A DNA stretch of 64,000 nucleotides from Heterobilharzia americana (GCA_944470555.2 OX104134.1:108122701-108186700); one strand, 5' to 3'. Numbered from the stretch's first letter, positions 48,436-58,812 are shown. Numbers and translations are program-made. The notes: generated from the letters alone by a model not told the origin.

Positions 48436-50192
48436 TCAGGTAAAGAGGTAAGGTTGGGCATACGGATAGCAACTCTAAACCCGACAATCAATATAATGGC
48501 TAACGAAACTTCGAAGCATAAAAAAAATATAAATAATAAAAACAAACGTATTACTCACTGGAATCAGAGAGACAAAATGACGCCAGTCGTAGAAAGCCTT
48601 CAGGAAGCTAGTCGGCCGATGTGTCCTCACTTCTCTCAATGAAAGCAAAAGTAAAAACGGGGACATGGAATGTCCGCAAAATGTTTCAAGCTGACTGGCA
48701 ACGCTGCCAGATTCCAAAAGAGATGAGAAGGTATGGCACAGAAGTGCCTGAAATCTGTGAGGAATCTGCAGGTGGAATGGAAGTGGACTCTCCAAACTGT
48801 CAACTGGAGAGTCAATAATCTACTCCGATATTCCCACCCACACGACAACCACGACCACACTGAGTTTTCGAGTGGCTATCATGATGTCCCCTTGAAGAGC
48901 ATCAAAGGCTCTCTCCCATACAGTGGCAACCAATCTCCTCCTGCACGATAAACCTCATGACAGCAAGATTCAACTCAAAGGGTAGGAAAGTCACAATCAT
49001 ACAATGATACACTACGCTACACACCTACAAATAATGCACATGAAGAGAAGGAGCAGGAATCCTACAGACAACTGCAATCAGTAATAGATAAGACCACACC
49101 ACAGATGGCGACATCACAATTCATTCTAATGGGTGGGGTGACATGAAGGTCAAACTGGGAGTGGGCAACACAGGAAGAGAAGTGATCATGGGTCGAGAAG
49201 CACTCGTTTGTGAAATGAACGAGAATGGAGAATTGTTTACAGACTTGTGAGCATTCAACGATTTGGTGATTGGAGGCGAGGCAGTGTGTACAAACACAAT
49301 GATATTCACAAGGCAGAGACATGGATTTGATTTCACCAGACACCAGGATACACTACACTCGAAATCAGACCGACTTCATTTCAGTGTGAAGAATGTGGAG
49401 AGGCAGCGAGCCTACTGGACACAGGACCAGATGAAGAAGAGGAGCAGATGTAGGTGGTTCACACCACTCACTATCTAGTGAAAGTTACCTACCTTCAAAA
49501 TCAAGTTGAAAGACTTCACAGAAGTTGGTGATGATCGACCATAGTTCAAGTTCAACACCCAGAATCGATACTGAACTGAACTGAACTGAAGTGAAGGACG
49601 AAACTACATATGACATCTTCACGTCAGTCAGCCATCAGGGAGAAATGGGAGACGTTGAGCAACATCCCCATCCCTGGGGGGGACCTGCATGGAAAAACAC
49701 TGGAACTCTTTGAAAGTTGTGTGGAGAGAAACGTGCACAACTGAGTTAGATAGGAAGAGGAAACAAGACTAGGAATGGATCTCGACGGATACATGGAAGG
49801 TGATAGAGGAGGGAGAGAAAGATGGTGGAGCAGAATATGAACCGGTGAAGTGCAGTGGAGTGCAGTGGAGTGAAGTGCAGGGATGAACAATGGAGAGAGG
49901 AACTGAACACAATATATAAAACACTACACTGGACAAAGAAGTGAAGAAGAGTAAACGGAAACACAAATGACACTTCTACGACACACTGGCAAGTGAAGCA
50001 GAACAGGCTGCTGGTAGGAGAGACAGAGACAGAGACCTGACAACATCATAACCAAATAACCAGGTTATTATCTGGGAGAGAAGAGGTCAACGCAGATGAA
50101 ACCAATGAAAGATAGTGAAGGAAACCTAGTTGCCACCAGAGAGGAGAAACGGAGTGACAGATGGATGACCACTCCAACGAACTCTTGAATCG

Positions 50193-50254
50193 ACCACGCC
50201 ACCTCCACCACCACCACCGCCACCGCCACCGCCATCACCACCACCGCCACCACG
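50193..50254 (+). repeat. CCA/CCG trinucleotide tract inside RTE copy C
   Basis: About 62 bases of CCACCACCACCGCCACCG-type repeat, lying between LLNRP-type and VQLVQKYLQQPNYRTTSE coding segments. The same place is repetitive in the other copies (23918-23937 and 63899-63974). Confidence 0.9.
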
Positions 50255-50670
50255 TGCAACTCGTCCAGAAATACCTCCAGCAGCCCAACTACAGAACTAC
50301 CAGTGAACACAAGCCCTCCAACAAATGGAGAAGTGAAGTCCGGGAATACAAGCGGGACCAGATAGAAATCCGCCAGAAACACTAAGAACAGACGCAGAGA
50401 CAACAGCAGCGGACATGCTCACACCACTAGTTAAGAAGGCTTGTAAGGAGGGAAGGAAGGAAGAAAGGAAGGAAGGAGAGGTAGCTGTCGATTGATTAGA
50501 AGAAGGGTTACCTTGTCGAATTCCCAAACCAGAGAGACCTGAGTCTTTGCAAGAACTGGCGAGGAATCATGCTCCTGTTCCTCTCCACCCAAAGCAAGCA
50601 AAATATTAAGCCACATCATCCTGGAGAGACTAAACAATGCTCTGCACCTAAAGTTCTGACCGGAAGACGC

Positions 50671-50727
50671 AGGCTGGCTGGCTGGCTGGCTGGCTGGCTG
50701 CTGGCTGCTGCTGGCTGGCTGGCTGGC
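50671..50727 (+). repeat. (GGCT)n tract at the RT deletion point
   Basis: Tandem GGCT units with CTG interruptions run directly from the RT segment at 50640-50670 (compare CTGGCTAGCTGGC in copy D, at about 63460-63480) into a sequence that belongs about 900 bases further on in copy B. The rest of the RT is missing. Confidence 0.85.
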
Positions 50728-51089
50728 AACGAAGCGACCAAGAACCCATCGCACAACAAATATACAGAACAGAGTGGAGATGAATGGGGCATACACTGAG
50801 AAGACCGTTATGGGACATCACGCGACAGGTCAGGCCCTCGAGTGGAACTTAAAGGGGAAACGACCAGTTGGTCGTCCAAGCCAAGGGTGACATGGAGAGG
50901 ATGGTGTGAGGAAGAAATGCAAGCTTGTGGGCATTGGTGGAGCCGGATTGAAATACTGCAGAGAAGAGAGTGGAATGGAGATGTGCCACTGAAGCCGTAT
51001 GTCCCACTAGGAATCCAAAGAAGAAATAATAACGACGCGATAGTAAAAGCAGCAACATCAAGATATTGTTATTAGTATTATTAACATCT

Positions 51090-51615
51090 GTTTTACTACT
51101 ATAGAAAAGTATTTTTCATTTAATTTCTTATGAATTTAGGAAGGTTGTTATTGATGAATAATGTCTTAAATGTAACCGACTTTTTGTCTCAGATGTTCTG
51201 TTACTCATACACTTTACTAACCCTACTTTAATCGACACAGAGTTAGATGATCTGAAGTTTAGGTAATGATTTGAGTCTGAAGGCTTCCTGTGAAATGTAT
51301 TGTCTACTTCATTAGTAAGTTAAGTTGCGTTCAATACTGAGGCTATATGCATGAAGAAATGATCTATGTGCTCTAATCGCAATACTGTGGACGTGTCATC
51401 AACACACTGAAAGCATATTTCTGGAGCAAGAATAAATGTTTCAGTCACCATATAATCCAAACTATCCATGAATGTATGTACTACGAAAGGTGATTTGGTT
51501 GATTTCATTGCAACTTCCTATGCTTTTCCATGACACTTTATTAGGAAACTTGAAGTTTATAAATGTCAGGAATGACTGTACTATGACATGATCTACTCTC
51601 CTAGTATCTTAGTTC
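51090..51615 (-). mobile_element. Penelope-like element, RT portion (upstream part of split copy)
   Basis: The reverse strand reads VHTFMDSLDYMV, PEICFQCVDDTSTVLRLEH (RT motif C, with CVDD in place of YVDD), FMHIASVLNAT, then HRKPSDSNHYLNFRSSNS and KVGLVKCMSN. The next residues expected for a PLE reappear at 48435 beyond the RTE insertion. The left-over 5' part runs into the N gap. Confidence 0.75.
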
Positions 51616-52115
51616 NNNNNNNNNNNNNNNNNNNNNNNNNNNNNNNNNNNNNNNNNNNNNNNNNNNNNNNNNNNNNNNNNNNNNNNNNNNNNNNNNNNNN
51701 NNNNNNNNNNNNNNNNNNNNNNNNNNNNNNNNNNNNNNNNNNNNNNNNNNNNNNNNNNNNNNNNNNNNNNNNNNNNNNNNNNNNNNNNNNNNNNNNNNNN
51801 NNNNNNNNNNNNNNNNNNNNNNNNNNNNNNNNNNNNNNNNNNNNNNNNNNNNNNNNNNNNNNNNNNNNNNNNNNNNNNNNNNNNNNNNNNNNNNNNNNNN
51901 NNNNNNNNNNNNNNNNNNNNNNNNNNNNNNNNNNNNNNNNNNNNNNNNNNNNNNNNNNNNNNNNNNNNNNNNNNNNNNNNNNNNNNNNNNNNNNNNNNNN
52001 NNNNNNNNNNNNNNNNNNNNNNNNNNNNNNNNNNNNNNNNNNNNNNNNNNNNNNNNNNNNNNNNNNNNNNNNNNNNNNNNNNNNNNNNNNNNNNNNNNNN
52101 NNNNNNNNNNNNNNN
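51616..52115. other. assembly gap (500 N)
   Basis: Exactly 500 N, a conventional size, so the true length is unknown. Long open frames drawn across it are artefacts. It sits between oppositely oriented PLE fragments. Confidence 0.98.
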
Positions 52116-52400
52116 CTTGCAGTAGCATGTATATCGGAAGAACGGAGAGAGTCCTTACTAAATGAATCTTTGAGCATGTACCAAAAAGCCTGTTATTGAG
52201 AGGTAGAAAGCTACCAGCCAGTGCCATTGGCAAGCACATACTCGATACAGGTCATGCCGTTGACCCAAACATATAGCTTTTAAGGTAATCAATAAACGAA
52301 GAAATAGTATATTCCTAAGTTATACAGAAGCAGCAGCAATCCGTCGACTGAAAGGAGTTTGTGGTTCACCTTATATTGCCTTGATGAGTTGTTCTTTTCC
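52116..52400 (+). mobile_element. Penelope-like element, GIY-YIG C terminus
   Basis: It reads CSSMYIGRTERVL-like in shifted frame (YIGR), EHVPKSLLLRGRKLPASAIG, KHILDTGHAVDPN, FKVINKRRNSIFLSYTEAAA and IRRLKGVCGS. These match the GIY-YIG, DTGH and A-A-I-R segments of PLE endonucleases. The upstream part is lost in the N gap. A 3' region follows. It is oriented opposite to 51090-51615. Confidence 0.75.
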
Positions 52401-52782
52401 GACAACTTTATTAGCTATTTTATTCTTTTATCTTACTGTCTTACATACTATTCTCAAACATTATTCATATTTCCATCATTTCTGATTTACTACAACCCAC
52501 TTTATTTTCATGTTTGTTAGGATATCCTTTTCCATTCGTCTGCCATTAACTCACATACTTTGCATACCATCTTTGTTTTTCTCTCCTCCCGTCAGAATTC
52601 CTACCACCTTGAGCTGTAATCACATTCCTGTACTACTATCACGTTGTATTTTGCTTTGTGCTTACTGATCAATTTTAAAGTTTGACTTGTTGTGACTTGT
52701 TCTTTGTATTGGTTGTTTAGCTTGTGAACTTTATCATTCATATGTGTGAATTTTTTTGAGGGAGTTGTGGAGATTTGGAAAT

Positions 52783-52985
52783 ATTTCAAGTTGTTATTCA
52801 TCGTAGACTGACATCATTTGGAGGAACAAAGGAAGCCTGGGAGCACTGGACAGCTGTTTCGTCCTAGTATGTGACTCCTCAACAGTGCGCGCCCACGACC
52901 CCGCCAGGGATCGAACCCACGACCTTCAGGTTCCGCGGCCAGCGCGTTGCCATTGAGCCACTGGGTCAGAATCCAGTGCTCCATA
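52783..52985 (-). mobile_element. tRNA-derived SINE with hammerhead-like tail
   Basis: The reverse strand reads CCAGTGGCTCAATGGCAACG (A-box), GGTCGTGGGTTCGATCCCTG (B-box), GCGCACTGTTGAGGAGTC, ACTAGGACGAAACAGCTG and TCCAGTGCTCC, ending in ATGATGTCAGTCTACGATG and AATAACAACTTGAA. The order CTG-TTGAG, short stem, TAGGACGAAAC, then TCC parallels the schistosome hammerhead, but its CTGATGA box is altered. It is the best-preserved member of its family in the window. Confidence 0.7.
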
Positions 52986-53152
52986 TTTCCAACTTCTGTT
53001 TTAGGAAATCTCGAGGTGAAGAAAGTTTATACTTTTATTCATAGGATGCCTTGTAAATACTTTGAATCAATCAATTTTTGTACATGACAATGTATTCTCA
53101 TCCATTTCTTTCTTTCTTTTCACTAGTTAACTAATTTCGATTTATCTTCAAG

Positions 53153-53243
53153 TCCCATTTATCTCGGTGGTTACGATTTTCGGGGCCAACCAACTTCAGT
53201 TTATCTTCCTGTAAAACGAGGTTTAGATGGAGCTATTCAAAGA
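53153..53243 (+). CDS. agrin-like exon: end of laminin-G domain 1
   Basis: The acceptor is TTTATCTTCAAG and the donor CAAAGA|GTAAGT. One base joins AG of the exon at 43673-43948 to give Ser, then PIYLGGYDFRGQPTSVYL and PVKRGLDGAIQR. IYLGG followed by GL-x-GAI-x-R matches the last strands of laminin-G domains (usually F-x-GCIR-x-L), but the usual cysteine is replaced by Ala. It ends in phase 0, matching 56694. The 9.2-kb intron before it contains the PLE/RTE complex and the N gap. Confidence 0.8.
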
Positions 53244-54885
53244 GTAAGTTTAGATTGCTTTGATTCAGGATTGTTAATGATTACCATCGTTTTGAATTAT
53301 TTTTTACATTCAGCAGCACTGGGAATTTGTGTAAGTTAGTGTTGAATTTAATTAATACTCTATTATAAACTTTATTTTTTCTAAGCTAAATAGACATTTA
53401 CTTTATATCTAATCCTATTGGTTCAACGTTTCACTGAAATGACTAGTTTTCTCTAGAAAAAGTAACTGTTGGTCTTACTTCTCATTTGCTTACCTGGGCT
53501 TAATTAAGAGCTGTAGGTAATCAGGGGTGGGTGTCGATATTACTGAATTTTGTACAAAATAAGATATTCGTGACAATTAACTGGTAGAAGATGGAACAAT
53601 TTGTGGTACGAGTTTTACGTTGAAGATATACATGCTTTGGAACGCTCACTGTGTACTTTCCATAAGTTTCTTAACTGGATGATCTTCTAAGCTAAGCATG
53701 AGAACGGACTAGAAGAGAAAAACTTGAGGACTGTGGTAAATTATAATTCCATGCTAGACTGTTTATTTGATGGGGCACAGAGTGATGCAGTATTATTTAC
53801 CAGATGACGATTCGAGCAGAATTTATTGTTCATATTCATACCAAAGAATCATTTGACTTTCATGCTTCTTTTCTTTCAGACTTCCTTCACTCAGTAAATA
53901 ATACTACATCACTATGTGTCATACCAAATAAACAACCTAGTCTGGGACGAGAACGGACTTTAAATGTGTTTGTGCGGGAGTGAGGAACCCGTTACAGCCT
54001 AGTAGGGTCAAAAAGTGCGAATCAATGAGTTATGAACACTCATCTGCTAAGAAGTGAACTCATGAACGACCGTCTTCAACAGATCCGTATATCCCAGCAG
54101 AATTCATGATGGAATGGCGCACACGCTATTTGCTGTTTAACTGATGTTGTAAATCTTCCCATATATCAGTCAGGACATGTAGATGGATGTGAATGTGAGC
54201 TTGACTGATAGAATGTGGAAATAATCGACAGATGAAACTGGAACGAAGTTAGAGAATTCCCAACGAACTGGGATTCAGGTTATTCTCAAGGCATAAAGAA
54301 AAAAATGAAAACATTGACAAGCTATAACTTGGCATAGCCGTCAATCGGTGAGAATATCTCAACCATAACGCAGTACATCTCAGTATTGAGTCAGTCAGCT
54401 TAGCAGTAATGTTTCCAACTTGGTCAGTAGGGTTAGATCAACTACTGAGCGTTGAAATCTACACGAGTTATCATTCAATTACTGAATAGTATAGTATTGT
54501 GTTGTATTTGTATTTCTAACTAATAAGATAGATATTTTTGTCGAGAAAATTGTAGCATTAAATGATATTAAGTAAAAAATCACTTAAATTTAGGCGACAC
54601 CTGTATGATTTTGAGTAAATCTTACTCACTTCTGGGGCGGTATCTAGATTCTTAAGGTCTTGTGACAAGTACAACAATGTCCATCCGCTGGCCGAAAATT
54701 CACTGGTCAAGGTGTAATTTCAAGACACTGATGAACTATTAATGAAGTGGAATCAGTATCAAGAATCGTTTACATTCACTTTTTTAAACTCATAACTGCG
54801 TACCACGATTTATTTTCAGACTTCCAAGTGATTTAACTCTTCTAGTAGAGTTACTAATTTACAATAAAAATCTTCAATAAAAGAG
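53244..54885. other. intron, nothing definite
   Basis: 53870-53960 contains a palindromic-looking repeat of 53765-53830 (the GTGATGCAGTATTATTTACC segment and an inverted counterpart near 53895). No gene was seen. Confidence 0.4.
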
Positions 54886-55222
54886 ATAAGAGGGCGTAAA
54901 CTATCTGAATCATGTAATATGTTTGCGAAACACACTTCGAACAATCTGATCACACACGTACTTGTCATAGTCATTTATATGAAAAATTACAAAGAGGGAG
55001 ATAAGGCGTGAGAATATAAAGTAGGTCAAGTAGGGAGGCTAAATTAAAGACCGAAATAACAATGAAATCAACAGAGTGAAATTGGTGGTACATGGAACCT
55101 GACTTCAGAGTTGAATCCACCAAGAGAGGTGTAATGTGATTTATTTTTGAATACACAGAGTTGGTATGAACTTCCTAATAACTAGGGCCTCGACATATTT
55201 GAGGACCCGTCCATAACACTTT
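54886..55222 (-). mobile_element. PLE 3' end, left arm of near-perfect palindrome
   Basis: On the reverse strand it encodes the PLE C terminus VEALVIRKFIPTLCIQK and the 3' UTR. It matches the reverse complement of 55403-55735 with roughly one substitution and one indel over the outer 310 bases. An extra stretch of about 12 bases (ATATTTGAGGAC) lies near the inner end. Confidence 0.9.
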
Positions 55223-55735
55223 TTAAGTCATAAATTTATGCAAGTAGGGGCCTTGAGGCATACTCCAAAGTGGTTTCAAAAGCGAATCGAATCACTTGAA
55301 CCCATAAACGTTGGTAGCAGACGTCTGAGTACTTCGACTGTGAAATATATCTTTGAGACAGGTCACTGGAATAACATTTCTACATCCCCAAGACCTAATT
55401 ACAAAAAGTGTTGCGGACGGGTCGAGGCCCTAGTTATTAGGAAGTTCATACCAACTCTGTGTATTCAAAAATAAATCACATTACACCTCTCTTGGTGGAT
55501 TCAACTCTGAAGTCAGGTTCCATGTACCACCAATTTCACTCTGTTGATTTCATTGTTATTTCGGTCTTTAAATTAGCCTCCCTACTTGACCTACTTTTAT
55601 ATTCTCACGCCTTATCTCCCTCTTTGTAATTTTCATATAAATGACTATGACAAGTACGTGTGTGATCAGATTGTTCGAAGTGTGTTTCGCAAACATATTA
55701 CATGATTCAGATAGTTTACGCCCTCTTATTGGTTT
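55223..55735 (+). mobile_element. PLE 3' end, right arm of near-perfect palindrome
   Basis: The frame 55238-55474 reads STVKYIFETGHWNNISTSPR and then VEALVIRKFIPTLCIQK. ETGH and KF-PTLCIQK are the PLE endonuclease end. The arm proper starts at about 55403, and 55223-55402 is the unique spacer that extends the coding part of this arm. The tail includes CATATAAATGACTATGACAAG and TCAGATTGTTCGAAGTGTG, as in the other PLE ends of the window. Confidence 0.88.
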
Positions 55736-56693
55736 GTCAAAATTTTTAAAGGAAACTAGTTGTTTTCAACAAATCTCTTCTTCAGACCTTTGAATCTGAA
55801 AGTACTAATTATTACTGGAGGTTTACAAAATATTGATCAATGTCAGGTTTGTGTTTCAATGCTAAACTTAAAATGAGAGCGGCTACCATGTGCATATTCT
55901 TGGATGAGGCAATGATCCCCATCTCCTCAGTGATGGTTTGTGTTGTTTTCTAGCTGCCTACACCAGCAAGCCACTGCTCTAACAATACTGAGACAGATTT
56001 ATACTACTATGGACTCAGTAGTAAAAATTAGCATTGGCTCTCAGTGTTCATTGTGATAAAATTTGAAACATCGACAGCTGAACAGCTGAGAAAAATCAGT
56101 CAATGGAAATATAAGTAAGCAAATATTTGTAACTATAAGGATTCAGTGTTAGCCAGTGAGCGTAATACTAGAAAAAACAAGGAGAAACTGACCGACGTTT
56201 CATCCTTTTCTATAGTTCTGTAGCTGATTACCTTCCACGATGAACTTCACCCTCATTCCAGTTGGTCCTCCCAAAAACCATTCAAATGAATCTTAGTTTC
56301 TAACTCAATTATGATTGACTTCAGGACGGGTTCCCAGAAGTTTTAACGGAAAGTTAAGACCCTTAGGATCGAACACGTCAGAATTAATGAAAATATCTAT
56401 TGATGAACTATCCCGAACTTCAGCTGAGTAGCTCAATGACAACCTGCTGACTATGAGAGCTAACGGTCCTCCATTTGATACCAGAACTCATTTCTTAAAT
56501 GTTGTCTGGTTGTTAATCCACAGTTAAAGTTGTGATGAATTAAGTCAGGATTTTATAACTTACTGGAATATCAAATATATACCTTTAAGTGGATAATAAG
56601 AATGTTATTACAGTACTTTAACTGTAAAAGTAATCATTTTGCTTAGGTAGAATCACTTTCGTCATGCCTTTTTCTACCCTTATAACTCCACAG
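55736..56693. other. intron with a SINE-like trace
   Basis: 56425-56490 (GAGTAGCTCAATGACAACC, then a B-box-like TTTGATACC) may be an old tRNA-derived SINE. Otherwise nothing was seen. Confidence 0.35.
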
Positions 56694-57002
56694 ATCAATA
56701 TAAATGACGCTGAAGTAGTTCTTGCAGGGCCTTCTCTTGCAGATATGACGAATACACCTGAAGAGATGATTAGATCATCAAATTTAATCGAAAAATGGGT
56801 CAATGTGTCTCAATGGCAAGGTGCACCGTGTGGTCCGGAATATTCACCGTGTCAGATGGAACAACCAGATAATATCTGTCGTCCAAATATTCAACGTGCT
56901 ACATGTGCGTGTACAACACCATTGCAGTTAATGCATATGATGAAGGGAAGGCTGGATGAACAGATCGATGAAGTTGAAAAACAAGCTTGTCTACAGCGTA
57001 AA
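56694..57002 (+). CDS. agrin-like exon: EGF-like module after laminin-G 1
   Basis: The acceptor is TATAACTCCACAG and the donor CGTAAA|GTAAGC, with phase 0 on both sides (103 codons). INDAEVVLAGPSLADMTN continues the final laminin-G strand. A helical-looking stretch follows, then six cysteines: APCGPEYSPCQMEQPDNIC, RPNIQRATCACTTP and, after a gap, KQACLQRK. The count fits an EGF module, but about 31 residues with a charged, coiled-coil-like character (GRLDEQIDEVEKQ) separate the fifth and sixth cysteines, far more than in a normal EGF. In agrin, EGF modules separate the laminin-G domains. Confidence 0.75.
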
Positions 57003-57424
57003 GTAAGCAAAACTTTCTGTTGTTATTTTATGGTACAGCATGTATTAATGAAAACCTAATGAATGCTTAAAGTATTTCGTGTTGTTTTAGATATCTGAAA
57101 ATATTTAACCGAAAGTCATAGATAGCAAAAATAATTCTGACGATTAGTGTTCAAAGTCAGTTACCTGGAATCCTGACATGATCTAGATCCTGTCGTTGTT
57201 GACTGTGCGAGATCTGATGATAAAGGCTGGAGTTCCCGAGGAAATACCAGTTTCTATATGGTTTCATATTCATCTTCTTGATGAGTGGCAACAGGTGCGA
57301 AACATAGATTGAGCAGAGCTTCCTGCTGATGGACACCTAACACCAAACTACCGTGTGCTTCAGTGTCGCGTCATTTTGCTTAGTGATCACATTGTAAACC
57401 TGAAGTCAATAAATCCCCATAAAC

Positions 57425-57790
57425 CCCCGAATTGAATTATTCTAGTGCTCATTGGTGACTAGCTTCGAGAAGTGATTCCAGAAGTTCCAATAAGAAGTCG
57501 TGGCCAATGGAGTTAACTAAGTCAAATGTGAGATCAGTTACTCAGTGACGGAACTGGGTGGAGGTTGAGCTATATTGTGAACTGATGGAAGTAGGAAATA
57601 TGGACTATAGGACACCAACCCAATGGCTCAATGGTAACGTGTGGGCCGCGGAACTTGAATGTCCTGAGTTCAGCCCCTGGAGGGGTCGTGGGTGCGCACT
57701 GCTAAAGAGTCACAGGCTTCCGATGATTCTCCAACTGATATCAGTTCATGATGAATACCAACCTGGATGCAAGTCAGTTGGTAAACGCAG
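57425..57790 (+). mobile_element. composite tRNA-derived retroposon (longest copy)
   Basis: The leader GCTTCGAGAAGTG to GGAACTGGGTGGAGG and GTGAACTGATGGAAGTAGG is followed by a tRNA-like part. This has A-box TGGCTCAATGGTAACGTG at 57624 and B-box-like GAGTTCAGCCCC at 57668. After it come GTGGGTGCGCACTGC and the tail CAACTGATATCAGTTCATG. Shared blocks occur at 22255-22535 and 44245-44540. A short frame (57558-57797) running through it is not a gene. Confidence 0.55.
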
Positions 57791-58609
57791 TTATTGAACA
57801 CGTTACGTCATACAGTGATACTAGTTTCATCACAAGGAATAAGTTACTGAATGCAGTTTCCCACCACTGACTGAATATTATTGGTATCTGATCACCTATG
57901 AATTCTATTTCGACAAATCTAGGTTTCGTCTCCAGCTTAACCGATCTGCATTCACTGAAATTTTCGCCTCCACACCTAAAATTTTACTTTTCAGGATAAC
58001 CATTCCTCCTCCTCCATTTTGTGTGCTTAGCACAGTTCTCTATGGTGTGATGGTCCTAACCAATCCTATTTTTCTAGTTTATCAGGTCAAAAGCTGTTAA
58101 AGTTGGGATATTGCGCATTCCAGATTTCCTTACGATAAACATAACCCTGATGATTTTTACCATTTATTTCTGAAAGTGTACATGACTTATTGTTTCATTG
58201 TGTGTTGGACACTCATTCACTAACCGATTCGCGTTAACAAAGGCATCTAACACCAATAAAATGAGCTGTAAAGTCTAATACTAATTCGGCTGCGTGGGTT
58301 GAATTTATTTGGGCACACCATTGATGAGCTGCCCTGCAAACTAGCATTTAGACCACTCTGATCTGGCTAGCAAAATCTACTGATCGGCATGAGTGTTTTC
58401 AATCTACTTGTATTATTCAGTAGTATATTTCTAATACTATAACTTAGCGAATAGCATGTAAGCAAGATGGAAGCAATCTAACGAACACGGTAAACTAGAA
58501 GACATAATCATAATCATCCTTTATTGTTTATTCGTGAGATACATTGAATTAGTTCTTGATAATTATCAGCTATGTCAATGTATACTTTATTTCATCTTTT
58601 TTTGACTAG

Positions 58610-58812
58610 ATGGAAATTTCCAAAATGAATCCTGTGTTATCATCCAGAAATGATGGTCAGTTGCAATATGACGGTCCTAATCGTGGATCTATAGGCGAAA
58701 CAATCAATGAACCGATTGAGGACATACTATCATCAAATAATGAATTTAAGCAAATTTTAATCAATTTCAGTGGTTCAACAGTTTATAAATATAGTGGATT
58801 GATGGGATACAC
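58610..58812 (+). CDS. agrin-like exon: linker and start of laminin-G domain 2
   Basis: The acceptor is CTTTTTTTGACTAG and the donor GATACAC|GTAAGT. It starts in phase 0, in frame with 57002, and gives MEISKMNPVLSSRNDG and NEPIEDILSSNNEFKQI. LINFSGSTVYKYSGLMGY is a laminin-G first strand (F-x-G-x-x-Y/x-x-Y). The first ATG is not a start codon here. It ends in phase 2 with AC, which joins G of 61529 to give Thr. This exact fit shows that nothing obligatory lies between the two exons. Confidence 0.78.

Larger units (their letters stand above)
48436..51075 (+). mobile_element. RTE-like LINE (copy C), endonuclease to 3' end, RT core deleted
   Basis: It starts with an AP-endonuclease (KTGTWNVRKMFQAD near 48650). 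Then come endonuclease remnants (HPHDNHDHTEFSSG), VIGGEAVCTNTMIFTRQRH, the linker with a CCA/CCG tract (50193-50254), and a junction where a GGCT repeat (50671-50727) stands in place of most of the RT. The end follows: WSRIEILQRREWNGD and a 3' end at AGAAATAATAACG and beyond. There are numerous stops. It is inserted in a reverse-strand PLE. Confidence 0.78.

Noticed and set aside
51588..52239. Long open frames around 51.6-52.2 kb
   Set aside because: They are open only because they cross 500 N.
58610..58612. ATG at the start of exon 58610 as a translation start
   Set aside because: It follows an acceptor AG directly and is in frame with the exon ending at 57002, so it is an internal Met.
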